Source of the DNA: Eustoma russellianum
Lineage: Eukaryota > Streptophyta > Magnoliopsida > Gentianales > Gentianaceae
Assembly (NCBI GenBank): GCA_036186865.1
Contig: AP025057.1
Coordinates: 23,262,348-23,326,347, forward strand
Direction of reading: 5' to 3'
DNA: 64,000 bases
In this document: piece by piece, positions 24,234-36,100 of the stretch
Position numbering within the stretch: position 1 is the first letter of the stretch
How the letters are laid out: every line of letters starts with the position of its first letter
The notes under the pieces: generated by a model
What the model was told of the DNA's origin: nothing
Seen by the model: the letters and a program-made list of their open reading frames with translations, nothing else
Databases searched by the model: none
Program-made: the position numbers and the translations under genes

Positions 24234-24343
24234 GCGGGTTGGGATCCACTCACCTACAATTCCCTCACCACCCTCTCCTGCTGCCACGTGTCGTGCGGTG
24301 TAGAAGGAGGTGAGGGGATTGTGGTGAGGTGAGCGAAACCCCC
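24234..24343. mobile_element. 110-bp MITE-like insertion with TATAA duplication
   Basis: The block is flanked by TATAA at 24229-24233 and again at 24344-24348. Removing it plus one TATAA restores an ordinary RNase H reading (ALI-I-IHCN...). Its ends are imperfect inverted repeats: CTCACCTACAATTCCCTCACC on the left against CTCACCTCACCACAATCCCC read from the right. A CCACGTGTCGTGCGG centre sits between. The superfamily is not clear from a 5-bp duplication. Confidence 0.75.
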
Positions 24344-24597
24344 TATAATCATACACTGCAATAGTTAGTCAGCTATAGGACGAGCACAAAGCAGCATCTA
24401 TAATGGTAAGTCTCGACACATGCGTCGGAGACACAATACCATTAAGCAGTTGATCTCTAATGGCATAATTTCCATTGATTGTATAAAATCAAAGGAAAAT
24501 CTTGTGGATCCGCTTACAAAAGGCTTGCTTAGAGATCGGATGTCAATTTTGACAAACAAAATGGGACTAAAACCTATAATGCATGAATCTTTGTAAC

Positions 24598-25142
24598 GGT
24601 AACCAAACCTTGTTGACTGAAGATCCCAGAATCTTGGTTCAATGGGACAACTAGGTTATGGAGTTCAGTAAGTACTTACTCGTTCTGTTAAATAAAAGTG
24701 TTGTTTGCAGAGGAATGAGGGTAAGCTGAGGCTTTTAACGATTCATACATCTTGATATATCAAGTGAGGTATGGCAGAATACTCTTGATAGGAAACACAT
24801 ATGTAAGTGTGAAGTGTGGCCGCTTCTGTGAGGATTTTGTAAGGCAAAAGTTCTCTAATACACTTTCTGAGACCGGGTGGTTCATGGCCAAAATGAACAG
24901 AATCATGAGAACCAAAAAGATGTTAAAGAAAATGTTGTGTGAGTACAGTTGTCTAGGTTCACACTAAAGGCCGGTTAGTTCAAGACATTAAATTCACTAA
25001 TTAGCCGAGTGGATCCGATAGTATTTCACTAAGAAAAGTTCAAGGCTAAAAGCTACCTTGTCTGATGCAACATTTTCTTGTTTGACTTCTCGGTAGGATA
25101 TGCATAAACACTTGCATTAACTCCCATTCACATGGGGGATTA
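24598..25142 (+). other. 3' leader of copia remnant C up to its LTR
   Basis: Non-coding sequence between the end of RNase H and the LTR. A 71-residue open frame at 24752-24967 (RWFMAKMNRI-type, lysine-rich) lies here and may be a chance frame in a conserved 3' region. A purine-rich CATGGGGGA at 25132-25140 is the probable polypurine tract. Confidence 0.5.
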
Positions 25143-25762
25143 ATGGAGAAAATGGAAAGAAATTGAAATTGGGTCAAGTTGCAAACTGGGGTTGGCAATG
25201 TACTTTCAGCTAAGATTATGATTAGTTTCATTAATGACAAGTGAAAACTAATGAGTACTTAATTATCTACGCGATGAGTAGATAATTGTAGGCTTTTGAA
25301 TCACTCGATTTTAATATCAGGTGAATGAGAAATTAATGCTCAAAGTGAGAGAGAAAGTCAGCTCAGTTGGGCCCGCACTCAAGCATAGGCTCAGGTAGCG
25401 GACTAAGCTGCGTACCTGGGAATGGGCTAAGGTAGCGGACTGAGCTGATGGGCTCAGGTTGTAGACTGGGCTACAGGCCAGGCTGCGGGCTGCAGACTGC
25501 AGGCCGGGTCCTGTAGCACCAGGTCGGATCTTATCAGCTGTGGTAAAGTTTGTTTCAGTTCAAACTTTCCAGGTTGTTAAGATAGACTAAGGTTAAATTT
25601 TGAAAAGTTGTTGGAACTTTAACCGGCCGAGCTGACTTGATTTGATCTGACGATTATAGGCAGACCTGGTACGGTTATCTGATCCAATGGTTCAGGCTGA
25701 GCTGGTATCCGATCCTACGGCTGAGATTGGACTGACTCTAATAAACTGAACTCAGAATTTCC

Positions 25763-25858
25763 CTATAAATAGTGGTCTATCTCACCTCTGTCGTCACTCA
25801 CTCAGAATACCTATAAATAGTGGTCTATCTCACCTCTGTCGTCACTCACTCATAATAC
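25763..25858 (+). promoter_or_regulatory. Duplicated TATA-box core promoter in copia LTR
   Basis: The 48-bp unit starting CTATAAATAGTGGTCTATCT at 25763 is repeated almost perfectly at 25811. Each copy carries TATAAATAG, the expected core promoter of the LTR. Confidence 0.75.
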
Positions 25859-26094
25859 GAAAATTCTCCTTTTCTCTGCAATCTCCTTCTGGCATATTCA
25901 TTCTCCCGCATACACATTGCATTCCAACTAATCCGAGAAGCTCAAGACATCTTAACAGGTTTATATAGTTCATACGCTACAATGCCGCTCGTCTAAACTG
26001 ACTCCATTGTATCCTGCGAGACGGTTGCTCCTTCAGGTTAGGCACAGTATACCAGAGCAATACGTCTTAAGTAAATAATCCTAAATTCACCTCG

Positions 26095-26345
26095 GATCTC
26101 TGCTCAGTTGAGCCGTGAAGGTTATTGCCGATCTGAGCTCTGCTTTGTGCTGAGCCCAGCTGATCGTGGGATATCACAGCATTGTTGTTGTACAGTGTTG
26201 CCGAACTGAGCTTTGTTGTGTGCTGAGCTCTGCTGTTGCTGAGAACATTTGTTGTTCTGCAGCACTGTTATGCTGCGCTTTGCTGTTGGCTGAGGACATT
26301 CGTTGTTCTGCAGCACTGCCGTGCTGAGCCCTGCCTGTATTCTGA
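26095..26345. repeat. Imperfect tandem repeat in copia LTR
   Basis: A degenerate unit of about 50-60 bp (gctgagctctgctg followed by 'acattngttgttctgcagcact') recurs about four times. Two copies, near 26225-26270 and 26280-26325, are nearly identical. The open frames it creates on the minus strand (glutamine and serine rich) are repeat artefacts. Confidence 0.65.
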
Positions 26346-26975
26346 GCTCGGTTGAAGCGGTTGAAAACGCAGTTGTTAGTTGTTTGAGGTACCGAAGTCG
26401 GCAGGTCGATGATCAGCCCAAAACGTAAATACAAATGCGCTGAGTGTACTGATCTGATCTGTTTGATCAGTCTGACTTCAGTTCAGCTCGGCTAGAAGGC
26501 TGATATCACAGAACCTCTGTTCTAAGGTGCTATTCAGTTCAAGTCGGCAGGTCAGCTCACTGTTCAGAACGCAAACTCAATTGCGTTATCTGAACTGTCT
26601 TGACTTGACAGATCGATCCCGCCTATTCTGAGCTCGGCAGGTAGGCCACTGCTTTAGCGAACTGTACTAAAGTCAATCTGACTCGAATTATTTCTAACCA
26701 ACCTGACTGCGCCAAACACTGCGAAAGCCTTTTTTTACTCATGAGAAAACATTTCCGGGCGGAGGGATAAGAAAGAATGAAATATAAACTGATCAAAGGT
26801 CGAGTACTTTTGCGTAACGTCTAAAAAGAAACCTGTGTTACAAAAGTTTCTTTCTTATTCATTGAACTTGAACTTGAATTGGTACGCAGGATCGAAAACT
26901 CGGTTTGATGCTTATTATACTCCTTGCGTACAGCACTGACCTGCCTCCCGCCCTTAATTGATAACCAAAACTGCA

Positions 26976-27164
26976 TCAGAAAATGAAACAGTTTGTTGCT
27001 CGATCAAATGCAGTATACCCAACATCCACAAGGCAAAGCCCGTCAGCAGGAGCAGGTGGAGCGGTAGCACGCCTGCATGTGGCATCCATCAGTTTCAACA
27101 TTGCATCATCTGCTGATCCAGCAGCCGCCTCTCTCATAGCTGTAGCCACGAGGACCCGGACCAT
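26976..27164 (-). CDS. Pseudouridine synthase terminal exon
   Basis: The 189-bp exon begins right after CATATTCTGAAG| and reads MVRVLVATAMREAAAGS, LKLMDATCRRATAPPAPADG and LCLVDVGYTAF, ending in a TGA at 26978-26976. It is GC-richer than its surroundings. The stop is followed within about 45 bp by the copia LTR, so the 3' UTR and polyadenylation signal must lie mostly in transposon sequence. Confidence 0.9.
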   Translation of the reverse strand: MVRVLVATAMREAAAGSADDAMLKLMDATCRRATAPPAPADGLCLVDVGYTAFDRATNCFIF

Positions 27165-30100
27165 CTTCAGAATATGGCCATTATAAAACAATCAGACTTT
27201 CTCTTTTTGGGAGTAAATAATCAGGCAACTTTGACTAAAAAACATATTTTAGAAAAAACAAAAATCTATCGGACAAGTAGACAGGACAGGAACAAAAGAG
27301 CCAGGGGCTGTTCACAATTGGCAGCAAGCACCGTCTGTCATACACAATTAACCTTTTTTTTCAAATGGCTGACTTCCATGTTGAAAGTAGACCACAAAAG
27401 TATTCTGCAGAAGTTTGTCATGACTGCAAGTACTGGTTGTATGGCCATGATGATTTCAAACATGGATCAATCTTAGCCAAGTTAAAATGAAAAATTTTGA
27501 CAAAATTTAATGGTGATAAACAACTTCAAATGATACAAAGGTTTCTGAAGCAACTTGCAAAGATATAGAATAATTACCTTCCGCAAGAATCGATTGGCAA
27601 CCAACTCTATGCACATGACTTTGGTACAGTTTTCGTTCTGTAAATGCAGAAAACTCTGATTAGGTAGGAAACAGGGTAGCCCTTGAGAACACAGCACCAG
27701 GATCATTGCCATTTAGACTAAGCATTTCAGGACACCATAATCAAGATTTCCGCATGATTGCAGAAAATAAGAGAGAGGGGGGTGTGTTTTAAAACTTTCA
27801 AATGTAAAAATATGAAGACAGGGACCTGCTTTCCTCAAAGTGCAAGTTGTCGTTACAAAGATCAGAATAACCTTTAGCTACGAAGATCAGAATTATCCTT
27901 TTTGTAGTTGACATAATATGATACATGAAGATAATACTTTCGGCAAACAAGGAGTTACCATTATAACCAGAATGCACGGGGGTAGTAGTAGGAAAGGGAT
28001 AGTGAGTATATAATCCCAATTTGGATCCCAAGTCACCCAAGTTCGGATCTCACTCTTTCATTGTCATCTGAAAGGGTGCATTTGGAGGTTCTACTATGTC
28101 TACAGTTTGATCTCATCAATAGAGCGTGCAGGCCGAAGAGAGCACTCTATGGCTCAAAAGAACTCCCATGGAAAGATATATGGTTATCGAGAAAGTCAAT
28201 CATGCTCTATTTATTAAGAATAGCACAGCAAGGTAGTCACCATGACTGTGTGTGTTCATGACATGTTATGACAAGGTATGGCATTAATGAAATGGTATGA
28301 CTTAAGAAGCATTATGCTACAAAACTTGAGATCAAACACTTAGGAAACTCAAAATAATTTTAGGAAATGACGTTGCAAGATCATGACATGGTCTCTTAGT
28401 CTCGGAAGAAAATGTCCAAGGAACTTGCTCTAGGAGGGATGTTCCATTGTAAAAGATTTACATAATCCGGACGAACCTGGTAAGAAGTTGCAAGAAGACA
28501 ACAGAAGCTAGCTCATAAATAGAGCTGAACATGGAACAAGCCGTAAACGAATTATTCGGGCTCGAACTGTATATTGCTCGATTCAAATTTGTTTAAGGCA
28601 AGTTCGAACTCAAAACTCAAGTGCTTCAGGCTCGAAATGTTAAACTCAAACCACAGGAAGTTTCGCTCGTTGGGTCACGAGCCAGCTCCTTTAAAATATT
28701 ATATACTCCTTCCATTTTAAAAATATTGTCAATAGTTTAATTTTCAACATAGTGTAATTTTTGAACGAAGAGAGTATAATAGGTTATATAATAGCGTCTA
28801 TATTTTAGCAAGGCTGAAACTTGAGGGTCTTTTGGTAAAATACCAAGTATGGTATGTCATTGGGAAATGAAGACTCTACCCAACTTTTAACTCCAACTGT
28901 CCTACCCCACCCCTAGCCCCCCTCTCTCCTATCACTCTATTTTCCCATTCTTCCTTCCCTCTCTCCCTCTTGGTTCCTCTCCCATCTCTTGTTTCTTATT
29001 TTTTCCCTCTCCCAATTTCTTTTCCACTGCGAAGAACATCCAAACAAATGAACGACAAATGGAAATCGTATGTGATGTCAGAGTGAACTTCAGCCTTTAC
29101 CATGAGGTACATTGATGCGCCAATGGTAGAAAGATATCCAGGAGGTTCAACACTGGAACGGAAAAAGCTCCAATGACGCAGACTGTGGCTCTAGTTGAGA
29201 TCGAAAGGCAGCGATTTGAGAGGAGTTACTGAAGTCAACTGCGCGCCGATAATGTACATTTCTCTTCTGTTGCATGTGATTTGTGGTGATTGATTTGCTG
29301 GTTTATCAGTAATGAAAGAGTTCTTGTATTTATTTTCCTTCTTTTTCATTTCTCTTTTCGAAACCTATGGAAGAAAACATAAATGAATCTTAACCGAAAA
29401 TGTAGTTGAACTCGGGCTTCAAACGAATTATTCAAATTCGAACTTAACCTGTGTTCGTCACAAACTCAAGCTCAAATTTGAGCTTTCCTAGAATATAAAA
29501 AATCAAACTTGAAGCTCATTATATTCGCCAAGATTCGGCTCATATACAGCTCTGCTCATACATAGATAAAGGGAGATATCTTTTTTTAGAAAAAATAAAG
29601 GTAGGTATCGTCACTTTACCACATACTAATAGAACCACATACTCGCCAGGATACTACATTTTCTGTGTTGTCAGACAATTCACGCAATTACCTCGAGTGT
29701 CTCAATGGAAGAAATTACTATTGTTATCCAAGTCAAAGTTGCTTAGGATTGAGAATTATACATACGTAGATTTGGACAGATGAGTAAGAGATCGAAGGTC
29801 TGGTTCAGATTATCACACTTTCGTGGAGGAAACTCTTGTAAATTGTAGTAAAAAGCATAGTTGTTAGATCCAATGTCGAAGCTAAATTTCGGTCCATGGC
29901 ACATGCTGTGTACGAGCTAGTTTGATTGAATAATTACCAGGAGGGATTGGCTTTAACTCTCAAACCTACATGAAGTTATACGGTAGGAAATAAAGCTTAC
30001 CAGCAATGCTCACAATCCAATCAGCGTGATAAAAGTTAGCACATTGACACAGACATTTTATCAAAGAAAAACTGTGAGCACGGTTGACATGCACGACATA

Positions 30101-33100
30101 CGTGAAGAGTGTATCAATAGGCAGATATGTTAACAAAAGGAATGCCTTTTAATGTTCTTGATCTTTTTTTTCCAAGTTGCGCATGCAAGAAATCTTCGCA
30201 CCAGAATGAGCGGGAGTAAGGAGTTATGCTGCAGAAAACATTTACTTACTAGTAGTGCGTATTTACGTGATAGACTGAAGAAGAAGAGGATGTGGTAATG
30301 TTATTCTCATACACCTTTATCTTCTTCTCCAACAAGCTCATGAAATTTCTATCTCCAGATTTCAATTGCACACATTATATTGAAAGGTTTCACAAGTACG
30401 GGGGAAAAGAAAATCAAAATATAAGAATCCAAGGGCCATTGTATGTGTCCTAGGTCATTGTATGGGCCATGATTTGGATGTTTATGTTATACATTTATTA
30501 TTAATAAGGAGGTTTTATTATCATTATTGTTGGTTAGTATGTTAAACAATTATGATATATGTCCCTGGTTCATTATTGTTATAGAGATAAAATAATTTAT
30601 AACCAGTATGAGTATTGATTTGATAATCATTAGCTGATTATGTGTATGACGATATAAATCAATCTTGTAGATACTTGTTAGATAACAATGTATTGGATAG
30701 ACCCATCATGAGATTACTACATGAATTAGCAAGCGTCATAAGTAAATCTCATGATAGTCATGTTTTAATCCTTAGACTTGAAATTGTCATAATTTCCAAC
30801 ATAAGGACTATTATATTTTGACATGATCAAACGTTATCCGTAACTGGATAATAATAAAGGTCATGATTGAGTATGATGGAAATTATATTGTTGTACCCCA
30901 ACCGTACTGTACTTGAAACAATGATGATGTGGCATAATGAAATATTAATTCTCCCAAGTACATTTTATTAAAGTTATATTAGTGCTTCTTTACTTAAATT
31001 CTTTTAAGATAGATACTATATAATTATACAAGTGGATGTCATAAAGTATGTGAAATGACCATTTTGCCCCTCCAAAGCCTAGGGATTTCGGCCACAAGAC
31101 ATTGAAAGGCCTTAGAATATTTTCCTTTTTATAATAAGAAGACTAACCTAAATGGTCTTCACAAAAACAAACCTAAAATCATATACAAAAAGTTAGATAA
31201 TATAAATAATAGTATAATTATATAAGTATGAGTTATGAAAAATGTGAAAAGACAAAAATACCCTCCCCAAGGCCCCAAGATTTCGGCCAAACCCAAGGGG
31301 TTTCTAGAACCCTCTCAACCTTTCTAGTTTTCCATTATTTAAAAATTATATTACAAACAATAATAAAATAAAATTCAAGCATGGGAGGAAAAAAGCTCAC
31401 AATTTACAAGACCAAGACTTGCTTTTCTTATTTTTCATGAAAAGCCTTGTCTCCTTTCCCCTCATGCGCCGGCCTCCCCTTCTCTCCCTCCACCAATTAA
31501 GCCTTCTTTAATACTACCTAGAAGCTTCACATCCATCTTCACCTTGTACTCTCTCAAGAAGATCCCAAGCAAAGAACACTTAGGCTATTTTCATCACCAT
31601 CCCTCTTCTGCTATACGGCCCCCCTTGGAGCTAGGAGATTTAACACTACTTCCATTTTCAAGCTCAAAGAAGCATCTAGGTAAGTCACATTCCAAGCTCT
31701 TAAGTGAATTTCTCTATTTTAAAGAATGAAGCTCACATGGGTTCCTGTTTCCTACCCAAAACCGTGACCTCCTTGGTCACTAGGAACAAGTTTTTCAAGC
31801 TTCTAAGTGATGCAAGCCTCTTGATAGTTTGAGCTCCTTTCAAACTCCGTTCAAAGCCTCATCTTGGTAAGTAAATCTAGCATCAAGTTAGCTTTATTTT
31901 TCATTTAAAATGGTAGCTAACAATTTCCTGTTCCCCTCCCTCAAAACCGTATGTTTCATGGGAGTAGTGGAGGAAACTTCAACTTATTCCATCCAAGATC
32001 CAAGCTAAGAGAAGGTTCTAGCTTGAAGAGGCAAGTATACTCTAGACTCTCATGACTTATTTAAGGAATTAATGGCTTGAATGACTAGTTATTTTTAAGA
32101 TACAAATTCTAGTTGAAGATACTAAGTGTTAAGCAAGAGATCTTAGTGGTCCCTTAAGAAAAATGACTTGCATGTGAATAATACTTCTAAAGATGAGTTC
32201 TTTACCTACATGCAATATGATATGAGGGTTGTTTTAGGATGATGTATGAACTAGCAAGTTGACTCTTGGCAAAAATAGATTTTGTGTGAAGCTTGAGAGG
32301 TATGAGGATGGCGTGTGTGCTATAGGTAATTTTACAAAGTTGTTTTGGCGTGTTTGAATGATTTGTTACATGAGTATATTTGTACTAAATTGAAATGTGA
32401 CATGAGTCCCTTTTTGGCACAACAAAACAAGTTGTTTAAGGAAGAAAGGTGATGCATGAACTAGTTGTACTAAGGGTGGACTCTGTAAAGTGCAAAATGA
32501 GCCAAAGTGATGAATGCTATGTGTAAGTTGCAAACTATTTTGGGGTGACTCATATGTGGCTTAACAAAATTTATGAAATCTGGAATATTCATGTTAAAGG
32601 GGTGTATTTAATGGCTAATAAGTTATTTTATAAGAATAAGGTTAGTTGGTAAACTCTTGACATGAAAAAGTGGCAAAAGACAGAACTACTGGAACATGAC
32701 AGTTTTATGTGGCGTGTTGTGTGACCTGAAAATGGACCTTAGGAACGTGCAAATGAGCTGATTTTTGTTAGGATGCTAGCCTTGTATGTTTATTAAGTGT
32801 GTGAGTTGGAATTTCGGTAAAAGGACTTATGGTTTGGCCACAATAAAAATTTTAGTAAAACTGGTCACTCCAAAATCAGCACGCGACCCATTTTGGGAAA
32901 ATAATAAAATGACCCCTTTAAAGTTGTGGGATTGCTCTGGAATTTTTATGGTAATTACTTAGGACATAGATGAGCATGTTCATGAAAATTAATCAACTTG
33001 GAATTATTGTTATGATGGGTAATTACTGAATTAAAGTTGGCGCTGCCAAACTGAAAAACAGGGCAGGATTAAGGATTAAGTTAGGAGGCCTTAGTCTTGT

Positions 33101-36100
33101 GAATTTGGACATGTATGAACTGTTGGGCCCATGTACATTACTCCTTGATGTGTTTACTGTGTTTTCCAGGTTTTGGCGAAAATTAATTAAGACTTTATGG
33201 TCTTCGAAATTAAGGAAAAGATGGGTACTGTACTGCCGGATTCAGCAGCACAATTTTAGCAACTTAATGATTTAAGGGCATTACTCATCTTGAAACCTTA
33301 CGAAAATTTTATGGCATGTAGATAGGACCCCATTATTCACGTGTAAGGCAAAAGATTATAAAAATGGGCCTGATTCGTTATATTGGAGGCCCCATGAACA
33401 GAACGTAAATTCTGAAAAATTTCCAGCCCATTGGAATTATGTCTACGTCATGTTTTAAGTAAATGTTTAAGATGATTTATGCCATGACTTGCATTGCATT
33501 CCATCTCATGTATCATGCATGATCATGTGCATCATGAATCTGATTTTTCTAAGTTTCGCTGTATGCAAGTAAGCTCTTTTCAAGCAAGCAAGTTTTCGTT
33601 ATGCACGTAAGTTATTTTTGGTCCCACGATTTTCAAAAGAAATGCTTTATGATTTCTTTGCCGGCTAAGCATGCCCATAACCCGATTCCAGACCCAGGGT
33701 TAATAGGTCTGATGACATGATAAGTTCTGGACCCGTTCCAGACCCGGGGTTAATTGGTCCGATGATATGTTCTGGACCCGATCCAGGCCCGGGGTTAATC
33801 GGCCTGATCATATGTTCTGGACCCGTCCCAGACCCGGGATTAATTGGTCTGCTGACATGTTCTGGACCCGTTCAGATCCGAGGTTAATTGATCTGACACT
33901 CTGTTTTCTGATACGTTGCTTATGGGACCAAATGATGGTTTTGACACGACATGACATCATGCATTGCATCTTGCATATTTCATGTGCACTTTGCATGTTA
34001 AAAACGGTTAAGTTAGGAGGAAATATGATATTGTCAGTATGGGATTGCTTAAATTATGTCTAGGCTATATCTTCAAGCAGATCAACGATTAAAGATCAGG
34101 TATGAATTAACATTTGAGGTACTTTGGGGTTTTTCCATTCATGTTATGATTCTTTATTTATTTCATGGTAGTTTATTGTATTCTTGCTGGGTGATTTTTA
34201 TCACTCATACCTTTATTTTTCCCCAGAGCCAGTGAATGCTAAGGTTGAGTGGATCAAGGATGAGCCGAGAGTGCCGTACCTGTAGTCAAGGAGTCGGGAG
34301 GAGACCATGCTTAAGGACTTTTGTGCTGATACGATGTTTGTACTATGAACTATGTTGGACTTTTGGGATTTCCGTTTATTTTGTTGTTGGACTACTGTTT
34401 TGGGGACTTAATATTCTGGAATGCATGTTTATTTTAAAGTTTTAATTCTGTCTAAATTTTACTACCATGTTAAATGTTAGCATGGGAGTCCATGACTTAA
34501 GTGATGGATTTTCGCATGTTATGCATGACGCTTTGAACTCTCCTTAGTGAAATACAGCGGGTGCACCGTATTCGGACAAGGTCCGATGCGGGGCGCTACA
34601 GGTGGTATTAGAGCCCAAGCTCTAGATTTCGGACAGAACATAGCACTAAGTTATGATCTTAGAATCTAGGTTTGATCTTAGACCTAAGTCATGATCTTAG
34701 AAGAGTGATGGCCTTAGACTAGGACCACTTAGACCGGGTTTAGGATATAATTTACTAATTAATCCTGCCTTATTAAATTCGGATCTCTAACGTAAGATGT
34801 GTCTTTTCTCTCCCTCATTTAAAGTTTTTGTAAATTATGACCTTTAGCCAAAATAATTTGGTTTTATCCCAACATTTGTGGAAATTTTAACACTCCGTAG
34901 TGCAGATGGTGCGACCTCGTGGCAGACCTCCTAGTGCTCGACCAGCTGCTCAGGAGCCCGTTCCCCCTCAGCCACAAGGCCCCGTTCCTCCGCCACCGGT
35001 TCAGGTCCCGCCGCTACCACCGTAGGACCAGAATCCTCCTGTTCAGAATAATCCACCTCCACCACCACAGGCACCTGTTCCTCTGGTTATTCCTGACGTT
35101 ACTGCCTTTCAGGCCTTTTGCCAGGTGGTCACACAGATAGGTCAGGGCCTAATCCAACAGAATGCTCCACCCCACCCACGTGAGCCTGTGAGAGATGCAC
35201 AATATTATTTCGAGAAGTTGAAGAGGGCTAATGTACCACCATTTGAGGAAAAGCCAGATCCGGACATAAGGGAGAAGTGGTTGGATGAAGTCGAGAATTG
35301 TTTCGAGCTAATTCAAGCCCCTAACGAGATGAAGGCCCAAGCCATAAGGCCCTTTCTAATAAGTGAGGCAAATCAATGGTGGAAGACTAATTTACACCCC
35401 TTGCCAAGACCAATTGCCTCGGAAAGATGCAAGAGTTCCACAAGTTCTACATCCCTCCGTCAATGAAGCTACAAAAGAGGCATGAATTTGAATCACTGAA
35501 GCAAGAGCGCGGTATGACGGTAGCAGAGTATGCCAATAAGTTCATTGCATTGGGGAGATTTCAGTCTCACCATGAATGATGAAGAGACAAAAATGCTGAA
35601 ATTTGAAAGAGGGTTGAATCCGAGAATCAGAACATGGTTGGTGAATGCAAACCCTGCAAATTTTGGAGCTCTTCTGGACGCCTGTTACATAATTGAGAGA
35701 GATATTATCTGCCGAGATGATGTGGGACAGAAAAGAGAAAGACAAGTGACTGGAAATGAGAAATTCAGGAAAGTAGCCAAGAAGAATTACAAAGGATCTG
35801 TTCGACAAGGGAGATCACAGGGACATAATCAGCGCCGCCAGCAGCATCAAAATAATCAGCAAAAGAATCAAGATCCACCCCAGCAGCCAGCTATACCAGT
35901 ATGCCCTCAGTGCCAGAAGAGACACATGGGTGAGTGTCGATGGAAGACTGGACAATGTTTTGGATGCGGCAAGGATGGTCACCTGATTAGGGATTGCCCA
36001 GACAGAGGAGCGCAGCAACAGCCAAAGAACCAGCAGCCACGTGCAAATGACAGGGTCCACGTCATGACAGATGCAGATGTTGAGGAGACGGCAGACGTAG

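Larger units (their letters stand above)
23851..24597 (+). pseudogene. Copia remnant C: RNase H with internal duplication and MITE insertion
   Basis: RNase H blocks appear as 'SWKSTKQTYIACSTMEAEFVALDKAGKEA' (24090-24175), and the last block reads 'NLVDPLTKGL' (24500-24530). The region is abnormal in two ways: the SWKST...FLED block is present twice as a 161-bp tandem duplication, and a 110-bp inverted-repeat element (24234-24343) interrupts the sequence just before the HCN block (24351-24360). Each event is listed separately. Confidence 0.85.
25143..26931 (+). repeat. Probable 3' LTR of copia remnant C
   Basis: It begins TGGAGAAAATGG just after the polypurine tract and ends near CCTTGCGTACA at 26931; both boundaries are estimates because no second LTR is present. 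It contains a G/C-rich 'gggctcaggtagcggactgagctg' repeat block (25370-25500), two TATA boxes in a tandem duplication (25763-25858), and imperfect 'gctgagctctgctgttgctgagnacattngttgttctgcagcact' repeats at 26095-26345. It ends about 45 bp from the stop codon of the host pseudouridine synthase gene on the other strand. Confidence 0.6.

Noticed and set aside
26095..26434. Glutamine/serine-rich minus-strand open frames
   Set aside because: They follow the LTR repeat unit and are overlapping frames of the same repeat, not a gene.
26983..27186. Plus-strand open frame with alanine-rich product
   Set aside because: It is the complement of the terminal pseudouridine synthase exon, which has conserved motifs and splice signals on the minus strand.
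27798..28040. Possible extra pseudouridine synthase exon on the minus strand
   Set aside because: Splice phases already close perfectly between 45665 and 27637 without it, and it has no family motif.
31544..31729. Open frames in both gypsy LTRs (also 41322-41669)
   Set aside because: The pyrimidine-rich UTR-like region is open by composition. The longer form occurs in only one LTR because of a single-base difference.
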